Source: Dolichospermum sp. LEGE 00240 (GTDB taxonomy: Bacteria; Cyanobacteriota; Cyanobacteriia; Cyanobacteriales; Nostocaceae). Taken from it: a stretch of 64,000 nucleotides of DNA. The notes beneath the pieces were generated by a model. It was not told the origin of the DNA and did not search any database. It worked only from the letters and a program-made list of their open reading frames with translations. Below, piece after piece: positions 36,157 through 43,559 of this stretch (position 1 is the first letter of the stretch; the number at the start of each line of letters is the position of its first letter). Location: the NCBI RefSeq assembly GCF_015207875.1, contig NZ_JADEVZ010000011.1, forward strand, positions 1 through 64,000, read 5' to 3'. Position numbers and translations under genes: made by a program.

Positions 36157-37518
36157 ATGCAATCCTGGACACCTAACACCCCACTACAGAACGGGCAGTA
36201 TATCATTAAAAGAGCGATCGGTGGCGGTGGCTTTGGTGAAACCTATTTAGCAGAAGATACAGAAGAAAACAGGTTGGTTGTGATTAAAACCCTGAACCGA
36301 GAACAACGAGAAAAACCAGACTTTGCGGAAATACAAAAGAAGTTTAGAAAAGAAGCCTTAGATTTATCAAAATGCTATCATCCCCATATTGTCCAAGTTT
36401 ACGACAATTTTCCCGAAGATGGACTTTGGGCTATTGTCATGGAACACATTGACGGGGATGATTTAGCAGCTTATGCGGAAAACTACACGGCTGAAAATGG
36501 TTACTTGTCAGAAACAGAAGCTTTGCGCTACATTGACCAAATCGGACAAGCTTTAGAATGTGTTCATGAACGGAAACTTTTACACCGAGATGTGAAACCC
36601 AATAATATTTTGTTGCGACGGGAAAGCAAGGAAGCAGTATTAATTGATTTTGGGTTAGCGCGGGAATTTCAACCTGGTAAAATCAAAAGCATGACTGCGA
36701 TGATAACCTTCGGTTATGCACCTATAGAACAATATGAACGGCGTGGAGATTTTGGTTATTATACAGATGTTTATGCTTTAGCTGCGACATTATATAGTTT
36801 ATTAACGAATAGAGTTCCTATTCCTGCTAATTATCGCGCTGAGGAAGATGTCAAATTATCACCACCGCAAAAATTTAATCCGCAGATTAGCCACAAGGTA
36901 AATGCTGCTATTCTCAAAGGGATGGAATTAGAACCTGCAAACCGTCCCCAAACAGTGTGGGAGTTTCGGGAAATGTTGGATTTAATAAACCAAGAAGTAC
37001 AATTAAAATCATCCTGTGGAATGGACTACAGAAAACTGCGTGATTTACTCAAAGCAGGGAAATGGAAGGAAGCAGATAAGGAAACAGCGCGGGTAATGTT
37101 AGCGGTTGCGAAACGGGAAAACAATCCTTTGAGTTGTGAAGATATTAATAATTTCTCCTGTGAAGACCTCTGTACAATTGACAATTTGTGGGTAAAATAC
37201 AGTGATGGAAAGTTTGGTTTTTCTGCACAGAAAAAGATTTATCAATGTGTAGGTGGAACAAGAGAGTCAGACCAGAAAATCTGGGACGCTTTCGCGGATA
37301 AAGTAGGATGGAGGGAAGAAGGGAAATGGTTTGAGGAATACGAAAATATTACTTTTAGCAAGACAAAACCAAAAGGTAATCTCCCTCTGTTTATTTTTGG
37401 TCCAGGTAGTGTGCTTTTGTTTGGTGCTTGGTATGAGCTTTGGTTTGATAAAGAGGGAATCATTTCAACCTGTTCTTTATGGATATTCTTCTCTCGCGTC
37501 CAGACTTGTAAACTGTAG
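36157..37518 (+). CDS. Serine/threonine protein kinase fused to a GUN4 domain
   Basis: 453 residues from ATG 36157; the longer frame from 36064 overlaps trpE and translates repeat sequence. Kinase domain (~14-275): glycine loop IGGGGFGETYLA, Lys in VVIKTL, HRD loop LLHRDVKPNNILL, DFG in IDFGLAREF, and YAPIEQY. GUN4 domain (~288-425): YRKLRDLLKAGKWKEAD, LCTIDNLWVKYSDGKFGFS and the closing Trp-rich part. GUN4 domains bind tetrapyrroles in the chlorophyll branch. A short hydrophobic tail follows. The first codons (AATCCTGGACA) and the leader are a copy of the ATCCTG repeat. Confidence 0.92.
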   Translation: MQSWTPNTPLQNGQYIIKRAIGGGGFGETYLAEDTEENRLVVIKTLNREQREKPDFAEIQKKFRKEALDLSKCYHPHIVQVYDNFPEDGLWAIVMEHIDGDDLAAYAENYTAENGYLSETEALRYIDQIGQALECVHERKLLHRDVKPNNILLRRESKEAVLIDFGLAREFQPGKIKSMTAMITFGYAPIEQYERRGDFGYYTDVYALAATLYSLLTNRVPIPANYRAEEDVKLSPPQKFNPQISHKVNAAILKGMELEPANRPQTVWEFREMLDLINQEVQLKSSCGMDYRKLRDLLKAGKWKEADKETARVMLAVAKRENNPLSCEDINNFSCEDLCTIDNLWVKYSDGKFGFSAQKKIYQCVGGTRESDQKIWDAFADKVGWREEGKWFEEYENITFSKTKPKGNLPLFIFGPGSVLLFGAWYELWFDKEGIISTCSLWIFFSRVQTCKL

Positions 37519-37539
37519 CATTTAAGGGTTACATAAAAT

Positions 37540-37803
37540 TATTGAGTCTGAATCAGGATATCCAGGATTAAAGGATTTACAGGATGTTAGTTTGTATCTA
37601 AAGATCCCCGACTTCTGCGATAATTAATGTGATAAATGAGAAGATTGTTAAAAGTTGTCGGGTATCTGAAATTCTCAATTGTCAGAATCAGGATTTCCAG
37701 GATTAAAGGATTTACAGGATGGTAATTTTTAGATGGTTTGTTGGTGATGAAAGTTGTATTTGTCAGAATCAGGATAACCAAGATTAAAGGATTAACAGGA
37801 TGG
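37540..37803. repeat. ATCCTG-family repeats, inverted orientation
   Basis: Three copies of GAATCAGGAT..CCAGGATTAAAGGATTTACAGGATG (complement of the ATCCTG family; each about 42 bases) at ~37546-37585, 37685-37721 and 37766-37802, in the opposite sense to the array that follows. A degenerate AGATCCCCGACTT foldback lies between the first two (37602-37668). Confidence 0.85.
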
Positions 37804-37860
37804 TAATTTATAGATGGTTTAAATTATTCAAAAATAATCATTCATTCAAAAACATCCTGA

Positions 37861-38743
37861 AAAATCACCAACTCCCCACCAAAAATCATTCAACAACATC
37901 CTGAAAATCCTCAAATCCTGGACATCCTGATTCAGACAAATAAAAATCACCAACTCCCCACCAAAAATCATTCAACAACATCCTGAAAATCCTCAAATCC
38001 TGTAAATCCTGATTCAGACAAATAAAAATCACCAACTCCCCACCAAAAATCATTCAACAACATCCTGTAAATCCTCAAATCCTGTAAATCCTGATTCAGA
38101 CAAATAAAAATCACCAACTCCCCACCAAAAATCATTCAACAACATCCTGTAAATCCTCAAATCCTGTAAATCCTGATTCAGACAAATAAAAATCACCAAC
38201 TCCCCACCAAAAATCATTCAACAACATCCTGTAAATCCTCAAATCCTGTAAATCCTGATTCAGACAAATAAAAATCACCAACTCCCCACCAAAAATCATT
38301 CAACAACATCCTGAAAATCCTCAAATCCTGGACATCCTGATTCAGACAAATAAAAATCACCAACTCCCCACCAAAAATCATTCAACAACATCCTGTAAAT
38401 CCTCAAATCCTGGACATCCTGATTCAGACAAATAAAAATCACCAACTCCCCACCAAAAATCATTCAACAACATCCTGTAAATCCTCAAATCCTGGACATC
38501 CTGATTCAGACAAATAAAAATCACCAACTCCCCACCAAAAATCATTCAACAACATCCTGTAAATCGTCAAATCCTGGACATCCTGATTCAGACAAATAAA
38601 AATCACCAACTTCCAAAAAACAATCATCCAACAACATCCTGAAAATCCTGATTCTGACAAATAAAAATCACCAACTCCCCACCAAGAATCATTCAACAAC
38701 ATCCTGAAAATCCTCAAATCCTGAAAATCCTGATTCTGACAAT
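37861..38743. repeat. 82-bp tandem array, about 11 copies
   Basis: The mark ATCACCAACT recurs at 37864, 37946, 38028, 38110, 38192, 38274, 38356, 38438, 38520 and 38602 with an exact period of 82, then once more after 65 bases. Each unit contains a fixed half (AAAATCACCAACTCCCCACC, AATCATTCAACA) and an ATCCTG-family half ending CCTGATTCAGACAA. Variation is confined mainly to CTGAAAATCC/CTGTAAATCC and CTGGACATCC/CTGTAAATCC. With the preceding block it fills 37519-38787, where no gene is supported. Confidence 0.97.
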
Positions 38744-38787
38744 ATTATGTTAAAATAAAATCTGTGAAAAATCACATTATCAAAACT

Positions 38788-38921
38788 ATGATCCTACAAA
38801 CATGGCAACAATCTCATTCTCAAGAATTGCAAAAAATTACTGAGACATTGACAAAATACCAGAACAAGAACTAAATAACCTTTATCAATGGATAAAAGAA
38901 TTTAGTGGTAAAATAAATAAT
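38788..38921 (+). pseudogene. Frameshifted 5' part of the antitoxin gene
   Basis: ATG 38788 opens a frame (MILQTWQQSHSQELQKIT...) that ends at a stop at 38872-38874. The next frame continues directly as KIPEQELNNLYQWIKEF up to the Met at 38922. One extra base in the A-run 38853-38856 would join both into a 99-residue protein. This suggests a single-base deletion, a slippage site, or an assembly error. Confidence 0.55.
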
Positions 38922-39086
38922 ATGAAACATTCAGAAACTTTGGAAACTTCAGAAAAACATCCTTCTAATTCCTATCCTTACCATGATTTAGATTATCTTG
39001 CTGGAACATGGACAAAAAAAGATGAAACTCAATTCTTACTTAATACGCAACAATTTAAGGAAATTGATCAAAAGTTATGGCAATAA
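38922..39086 (+). CDS. Antitoxin-like protein, intact 3' part
   Basis: 54 residues (MKHSETLETSEKHPSNSYPY...). The C-terminal pattern LAGTWTKKDETQFLLNTQQF followed by IDQKLWQ is the type of toxin-neutralising tail seen in antitoxins paired with PIN toxins in cyanobacteria. The stop overlaps the toxin start by ten bases, the coupling typical of toxin-antitoxin pairs. The DNA-binding N-terminus would lie in the frameshifted part upstream, so autoregulation may be lost while neutralisation remains. Confidence 0.6.
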   Translation: MKHSETLETSEKHPSNSYPYHDLDYLAGTWTKKDETQFLLNTQQFKEIDQKLWQ

Positions 39087-39490
39087 AATCAATCTTACTA
39101 GATACTAATGCTTATACTGCTTTTAAACGTAATCAAAATGAAGCAGTTACAATAATTGCAAATGTAGATATTATTGCCATCAATTCTATCATCCTTGGAG
39201 AATTACTAGGAGGTTTTGCATTAGGAAATAAACCAGAAATTAATCGTTATGAATTAGATAAATTTATGCAATCTCCTAGAGTCAAAATATTTCCGGTAGA
39301 TGAGAAAACATCAGAATATTATGCTCTCATTTATTCTCAATTGAGAAAAAAAGGAAACCCTATACCTACTAATGATATTTGGATTACATCTACAGCAATT
39401 CAACATGATTTAATTTTATTTACCTATGATAGTGATTTTGAAAATATAGAAAATTTAAAATTAGGTAGTTGTTTAGCAGATTTTATTTAG
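39077..39490 (+). CDS. vapC: PIN domain toxin, VapC family
   Basis: 137 residues. VapC toxins are Mg-dependent ribonucleases that usually cut tRNA or rRNA. The acidic PIN residues are visible: Asp in ILLDTNAY (~6-13), Glu in IILGELLGG (~38-46), Asp in PTNDIWITSTAI (~96-107) and Asp in FTYDSDFENI (~114-123). Full length and intact. Starts inside the antitoxin stop region. AT-rich relative to core neighbours, as expected for an accessory module. Confidence 0.9.
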   Translation: MAIKSILLDTNAYTAFKRNQNEAVTIIANVDIIAINSIILGELLGGFALGNKPEINRYELDKFMQSPRVKIFPVDEKTSEYYALIYSQLRKKGNPIPTNDIWITSTAIQHDLILFTYDSDFENIENLKLGSCLADFI

Positions 39491-39520
39491 GAATCATAAT
39501 TTATCATCATACTTTAAACC

Positions 39521-39566
39521 AACATCCTGAAAATCTTAAAATCCTGGACATCATGATTCAGACAAT
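39521..39566. repeat. Single ATCCTG-family repeat
   Basis: One unit, AACATCCTGAAAATC to GATTCAGACAATT, between the vapC and parD genes. Same orientation as the 82-bp array. Confidence 0.85.
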
Positions 39567-39606
39567 TACATTTATAATGAAAATTATCAGTTATAGGAAA
39601 TAGACC

Positions 39607-39873
39607 ATGAATATTACCCTAAAACCAGAACAAGAACAGTTTATTCAAAACCAGTTAGCTCAAGGGAGATTTCCTAATGCTGAAGCAGTCATTAATCAAG
39701 CTTTACAACTTTTACAAGAAAAACAACGAGAATATGAAGACTGGGTAGAAGATGTGAAAGTTAAAGTTAATGAAGCCGCAGCAGAATTAGAACGAGGGGA
39801 AGGAGTTCCTTTAGAAACAGTTGTTGAACAGATACAGGCAAAATTTCGTCATGCGCGTGAGGAGAAAAAATGA
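39607..39873 (+). CDS. parD: ParD-type ribbon-helix-helix antitoxin
   Basis: 88 residues. The N-terminus NITLKPEQEQFIQNQLAQGRF and the following SAEAVI-like PNAEAVINQALQLL form the ribbon-helix-helix fold. The acidic helical C-terminus (~45-88) should wrap the toxin. Stop and toxin start overlap by four bases (ATGA at 39870). The pair likely represses its own promoter. Confidence 0.88.
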   Translation: MNITLKPEQEQFIQNQLAQGRFPNAEAVINQALQLLQEKQREYEDWVEDVKVKVNEAAAELERGEGVPLETVVEQIQAKFRHAREEKK

Positions 39874-40163
39874 ATCAATGTTTGATTTCACCTCTAGCAA
39901 TTCGAGATTTAGATAGCATTTCTGAATATTTTTTAAACAGAAATATTGAAGCGGGAGAAATCCTCTTTCAAGATTTCACAAAAAAGTGTGAAAAATTACT
40001 GCTATTTCCTCAAATGGGACGCAGTTATGAATATATAAGACAAGAAATGCGTGGACTTCCTTTAAATGGTTACATCATTTTTTATCAAGTTGTTGATAAT
40101 AATATTGAAATTCTTAGAGTCGTAAATGGTCGTCAAGATTTAGAAGCTTTATTTGCAGAATAG
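39870..40163 (+). CDS. parE: ParE/RelE family toxin
   Basis: 97 residues. Pattern of the family: ISPLAIRDLDSISEYFLNRN, then LLLFPQMGRSYEYIRQEMRGLPLNGYIIFYQV and the final strand IEILRVVNGRQDLEALF. ParE members poison DNA gyrase and RelE members cut mRNA at the ribosome; the sequence does not decide which. Translationally coupled to parD. Confidence 0.88.
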   Translation: MNQCLISPLAIRDLDSISEYFLNRNIEAGEILFQDFTKKCEKLLLFPQMGRSYEYIRQEMRGLPLNGYIIFYQVVDNNIEILRVVNGRQDLEALFAE

Positions 40164-40263
40164 ATAGTTTATGAACTGAAAATTTTGATCATTAATCAAA
40201 TAATATCCAAAAAATTCCCCACATCACAAAAATCCTCACATCCAAAAAACCTCAACGCAAAGC

Positions 40264-40309
40264 AACATCCTGAAAATCCTAAAATCCTGGATATCCTGAT
40301 TCTGACAAT
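40264..40309. repeat. Single ATCCTG-family repeat
   Basis: AACATCCTGAAAATCC to CCTGATTCTGACAATT, after the parDE pair. Same orientation as the copy at 39521, so the toxin-antitoxin units are each flanked by a copy. Confidence 0.85.
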
Positions 40310-40326
40310 TAAATAAGCCTACTTAT

Positions 40327-40668
40327 CTATCTGGACTCAATTAACCCCATACCAATTGAACCCGGTGGTAATTCATCTAAATAAATTCGTTTAATTCTCC
40401 CACTATTAATCAATTCTTGTTGATAAGCAGTCAATTCTCCTACATCTAAACTTGTAATTGCATCTTTATCCTGAGATACAAAATAACATCTTGGTATTTT
40501 GGCTATGAGGACAAATATTATTTTCTTATTTCCCTGCTTCTGGAATTTATTTGGGAAATAATTATCTTGATAAATAAAAACCTTATATATATGGGCGCAG
40601 ACTTTCCCACTAATACCATAAGCATACCCGAAACTCAGAACACTGTCAAGCCCCCTAGCTGAAATCAC
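40327..40668 (-). CDS. Hypothetical protein, possibly a gene remnant
   Basis: 113-residue frame from GTG 40668. The N-terminal ~25 residues overlap a promoter-like sequence, so translation may begin later. The C-terminal half (SQDKDAITSLDVGELTAYQQ...GSIGMGLIES) looks protein-like, while the middle is low-complexity Ile/Lys/Phe. I recognise no domain. It could be a shortened gene or the third gene of the unknown module upstream. Confidence 0.3.
   Translation of the reverse strand: MISARGLDSVLSFGYAYGISGKVCAHIYKVFIYQDNYFPNKFQKQGNKKIIFVLIAKIPRCYFVSQDKDAITSLDVGELTAYQQELINSGRIKRIYLDELPPGSIGMGLIESR
40621..40649 (-). promoter_or_regulatory. Sigma-70-type promoter-like sequence
   Basis: On the minus strand TTGACA (40644-40649) and TATGCT (40621-40626) are separated by 17 bases, a near-consensus arrangement. 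It would drive transcription toward 40327. It lies inside the reading frame of the hypothetical gene, which argues that the frame's start is further downstream or that the frame is not real. Confidence 0.4.
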
Positions 40669-40741
40669 CAGAACTCGTTAGATTATTGATAATATTCTCA
40701 ATAATCATGAGAATTACTCCGCACTAAATTTGCGTCTAATT

Positions 40742-40765
40742 TAATGTTATCACAAAAACGTAAAA
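40742..40765. repeat. 24-bp direct repeat, left copy
   Basis: TAATGT followed by TATCACAAAAACGTAAAA. The same 24 bases with one mismatch occur at 41935-41958. The two copies bracket the two-gene module at 40805-41716. Confidence 0.75.
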
Positions 40766-40804
40766 CTGCTATCGTAGAAGAAAGTTCTGAAGCTATTTTT
40801 ACAA

Positions 40805-41275
40805 TCAACTTATGAGTAATTTGATTTTTTCTTCATCTTTTGAATATATTTCTTGTTTAATTATTTCTTTATCTTCCTCTAAGGATTCTGGATTTAACTG
40901 TAAGTCATTATAATATGAATTTTTGCCAGGAATATATGATTCTGGCAAGTTATGAGGCTGCACAACATAAATATTTTTAACATCCAGATGATCATCAATT
41001 TCCAATAAATATTGAAACCCATCAATTGGTGATAACACTAAATCGCGTAAACTAAGTTCACCCTCTAAATACTTTATTAATGATTTTCTCTTAACTCTAA
41101 AAACCGACCAGCGATTGAATTGATCATCTACATCACACCAATTATAAATATAAAAGTCTCCATATTCATTTTTAAATACTGACAGTAGTGAACCGTCGAA
41201 ATAGCTTAGATCAACTATGTAGGTAAGATTTAGGGGGAATTGATTAAACTGACATCCTAATACGTTTTCCATCAC
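40805..41275 (-). CDS. Unknown accessory protein, DUF6575-like
   Basis: 156 residues, acidic, without membrane segments. The segment DLSYFDGSLLSVFKNEYGDF followed by IYNWCDVDDQFNRWSVFRV and YLEGELSLRDLVL resembles proteins I recall under DUF6575. No function is known. Encoded three bases after the gene at 41279 on the minus strand, so the two are surely co-translated. Base composition is AT-rich, as in the surrounding accessory region. Possible immunity, antitoxin or defence component, but this is only inferred from context. Confidence 0.65.
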   Translation of the reverse strand: MMENVLGCQFNQFPLNLTYIVDLSYFDGSLLSVFKNEYGDFYIYNWCDVDDQFNRWSVFRVKRKSLIKYLEGELSLRDLVLSPIDGFQYLLEIDDHLDVKNIYVVQPHNLPESYIPGKNSYYNDLQLNPESLEEDKEIIKQEIYSKDEEKIKLLIS

Positions 41276-41278
41276 ACT

Positions 41279-41716
41279 TTACCTTGGATTGTATAAAACA
41301 GCAATGATTTCAAATTTATTACTCCAATTAGTATTTTCATATTCATGTAAATCAAAATGTCCTCTATTATTAATTTCTGTAACTACACCATCATTTTGGT
41401 CAATAGATACCTTAGCTAAATGTGTGCCAATAGATTTATGAATATTATCATTACGTTCTCTCATGGTCTCATAAAACATTTTAGCATTATTCTCAGAATC
41501 AAAGAAAGATAGTCCATAACCAGAGCATTTTACTTTATCGTTTCGCAGTGTTCGTTGTGGTGAAATTTTCTTCGATGGTAAAAAATTTTTCCAGTTATTT
41601 TCAGTATTTGGTTCAAATACAAACCTAAAAGCTGTCATATTTTTATTTGTACAGCTTGTTGGTGGGCAATCAGTGATATCTTTGATATCATCCAGATATT
41701 TATATCTTAAATCCAA
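41279..41716 (-). CDS. Unknown accessory protein, first gene of a pair
   Basis: 145 residues, hydrophilic, basic in the middle (NDKVKCSGYGLSFF), with Cys pairs near the N-terminus (CPPTSC). The segment LSFFDSENNAKMFYETM and the C-terminal GHFDLHEYENTNW...FEIIAVLYNPR suggest a compact alpha/beta fold. I do not recognise a family. Coupled to the DUF6575-like gene. Such paired small unknown genes between toxin-antitoxin units are often effector-immunity or defence modules. Confidence 0.6.
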   Translation of the reverse strand: MDLRYKYLDDIKDITDCPPTSCTNKNMTAFRFVFEPNTENNWKNFLPSKKISPQRTLRNDKVKCSGYGLSFFDSENNAKMFYETMRERNDNIHKSIGTHLAKVSIDQNDGVVTEINNRGHFDLHEYENTNWSNKFEIIAVLYNPR

Positions 41717-41755
41717 CTCGATAGTCTCCTAATATTTAATTTTCAATAAAAAAAT

Positions 41756-41858
41756 ATATAGCGGTATGCACTTGAGTGAGATACAATCAGCAAATCGTAA
41801 AACCTGTAGGGGTTTCCCCGCCCTCAATTGTATTGCGTCCGAATGATAACCGCTATAT
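41756..41858. repeat. ATATAGCGGT-ended foldback element
   Basis: ATATAGCGGT (41756-41765) and ACCGCTATAT (41849-41858) bound 103 bp with inner ATACAAT/ATTGTAT pairing. No open frame. Placed between the unknown pair and coaE. Confidence 0.75.
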
Positions 41859-41934
41859 CACAAGCAAAGGGCGTATATTGTAAAGCCACAGCAATTGCAC
41901 ATTTTTTATCAGAACTGTTTTTTATAATCATCCC

Positions 41935-41958
41935 TAATGATATCACAAAAACGTAAAA
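41935..41958. repeat. 24-bp direct repeat, right copy
   Basis: TAATGA followed by TATCACAAAAACGTAAAA; partner of 40742-40765 at a distance of 1193 bases. Confidence 0.75.
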
Positions 41959-42008
41959 ATTATTGATATTCCATTAATCTATAAGCAAGAATATATCAAT
42001 TATTTTAT

Positions 42009-42608
42009 TTACAAAAGTGTCGAATCTTGCAACAAAACTTTATCTATTTGTCGTAAAAGTGATTCTAAATTGCCAGAATTATCTAAAACCACATCAGCAC
42101 GAGCTATTTTTTCCGCAATAGGTAATTGACTATTAATTCTGGCTGCTGCTTGTTCTGGTGTTAAATTATTCCGTTCTATTAATCGCTGTTCTTGCTGTTG
42201 TGGTGAACAAGATACCACCCAAATTTGATTAACTAGATTTTCTAAATTAGCTTCAAATAATAAAGGAATCACTAAAATTAAAGTATTTGCAGATGATTTT
42301 TGAATAGCTTTATCAAAACAATTTCTTACATAAGGATGAATTACCCTTTCTACCCAATGACGTTCTTCCGGTTGATTAAAAATAATTTCTCCTAATTTAG
42401 CTCTATTTAAATTACCATCACTTAATATGATTTCTCTACCATATTTTTCGGCAATTTGTGACAAAATAGGAGAACCGACAGATACCGCGTCTCTCGCATA
42501 AATATCTGCATCTAAAATCGGCAAATTGTAAGTTGTCGCTAAATAATTAGCAACTGTACTTTTCCCTGTCGCAATTCCACCAGTTAAACCAATTAAATTC
42601 TTAGTCAT
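42009..42608 (-). CDS. coaE: Dephospho-CoA kinase
   Basis: 199 residues. CoaE phosphorylates dephospho-CoA in the last step of coenzyme A synthesis. P-loop GGIATGKST (~10-18), substrate-binding LDADIYARDAV (~33-43), the lid region with RLIERN, and ADVVLDNSG near the end. Usual length. Encoded three bases after hemD on the same strand. Confidence 0.95.
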   Translation of the reverse strand: MTKNLIGLTGGIATGKSTVANYLATTYNLPILDADIYARDAVSVGSPILSQIAEKYGREIILSDGNLNRAKLGEIIFNQPEERHWVERVIHPYVRNCFDKAIQKSSANTLILVIPLLFEANLENLVNQIWVVSCSPQQQEQRLIERNNLTPEQAAARINSQLPIAEKIARADVVLDNSGNLESLLRQIDKVLLQDSTLL

Positions 42609-42611
42609 TAG

Positions 42612-43418
42612 TTATTGGTTATGAGAAAATTTAATTATGGCATTTGTTAAACCTTCTAAAGTATATTCTTCTGCTTCAATATCTACTCTCCCAAATACAG
42701 TTTGACAGGTTTTTGATGTTTGTGGACCAATGGAAGCTATGCAAACTCTGGCTAAATTTTCAGGATTGTATGTAAATATATGCGCTGTTAATTGGGAGAA
42801 AAATAGGACGGTTTTAGAACTGGCAAAAGTAATAACATCTACAGTATTATTAACTAAGGCATATTCAGCCGCAGGAGGGATACTTTGAGGACAGCAAGAT
42901 TCATAAGCGGGAACTTCAATTACTTCTGCACCTTTGGCTGTTAATTCCTTGACTAATACTTCTCTGCCACCACTTTCAACTCTAGGAAATAATATCTTTT
43001 TACCTATTAGTGATTCGGGAAAGTTTTCCACTAAGGAATCAGCCACAAAATTAGGAGGAATAAAGTTAGCTTGAATATTTTGTTTTTGTAAACTTTGGGC
43101 TGTTTTTTCCCCAACAACAGCAATTTTCACACCTGATAAAGCATTTTTATCTTGACCGGATTTTGCTAATCTCTCAAAAAAGTATTCTACACCATTACTA
43201 GAAGTGAGAATTAGCCAATTAAAAGTTGATAAATGCAAAATTGCCTGATCTAAAGCGTCCCAATTGCTAGGGGGTCCAATTTCTAAAGCTGGCATTTCTA
43301 TCACATTAGCACCTGCGGAGGTTAAGCGATCGCTAAATTGATGCGATTGTCCCACAGAACGGGTAACTAAAATGGTTTTACCAGCAAGGGGAGAAAGATT
43401 ATAATTCACGGTTGACAT
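42612..43418 (-). CDS. hemD: Uroporphyrinogen-III synthase
   Basis: 268 residues. HemD closes hydroxymethylbilane to uroporphyrinogen III, the common precursor of haem, chlorophyll, sirohaem and cobalamin. The two-domain pattern is visible: GKTILVTRSVGQSHQFSDRL (~14-33), WLILTSSNGVEYFF (~68-81), KIAVVGEKTA (~97-106), ILFPRVESGG and the second-domain VITFASSKTVLFF and ASIGPQTSKT. Sequence is divergent as usual for HemD. It lies between cobA (upstream) and coaE. Confidence 0.93.
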   Translation of the reverse strand: MSTVNYNLSPLAGKTILVTRSVGQSHQFSDRLTSAGANVIEMPALEIGPPSNWDALDQAILHLSTFNWLILTSSNGVEYFFERLAKSGQDKNALSGVKIAVVGEKTAQSLQKQNIQANFIPPNFVADSLVENFPESLIGKKILFPRVESGGREVLVKELTAKGAEVIEVPAYESCCPQSIPPAAEYALVNNTVDVITFASSKTVLFFSQLTAHIFTYNPENLARVCIASIGPQTSKTCQTVFGRVDIEAEEYTLEGLTNAIIKFSHNQ

Positions 43419-43468
43419 TCAATTTGTGTCTTAATAATTTTTGGTTTCGCGTCAAGAAGTATCTGTAG

Positions 43469-43493
43469 GTTGGGTTGAAGAATGAAACCCAAC
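43469..43493. repeat. GTTGGGTT/AACCCAAC foldback
   Basis: GTTGGGTT (43469-43476) and AACCCAAC (43486-43493) with a nine-base loop, in the hemD-cobA gap. Related pieces at 4142-4194 and 11744-11775. Confidence 0.7.
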
Positions 43494-43559
43494 ATTTCCT
43501 AGACTTAGTGGGGGTTCACTTTGTTCTATCCAACCTATAATTTTACAAATGGAAATTCC

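Noticed and set aside
37331-37525. Alternative frame inside the GUN4 kinase end
   Set aside because: The kinase/GUN4 frame has clear domain residues to near its end; the alternative lacks any.
38460-38717. 85-residue minus-strand frame with internal repeats
   Set aside because: It lies wholly in the 82-bp array; the period is not a multiple of three and the frame exists by chance.
37861-38743. CRISPR array
   Set aside because: The 82-bp units are repeated over their whole length with no variable spacers, and no cas gene is nearby.
40164-42008. Insertion sequence
   Set aside because: Direct and inverted repeats are present, but no transposase or resolvase pattern is found in any frame.
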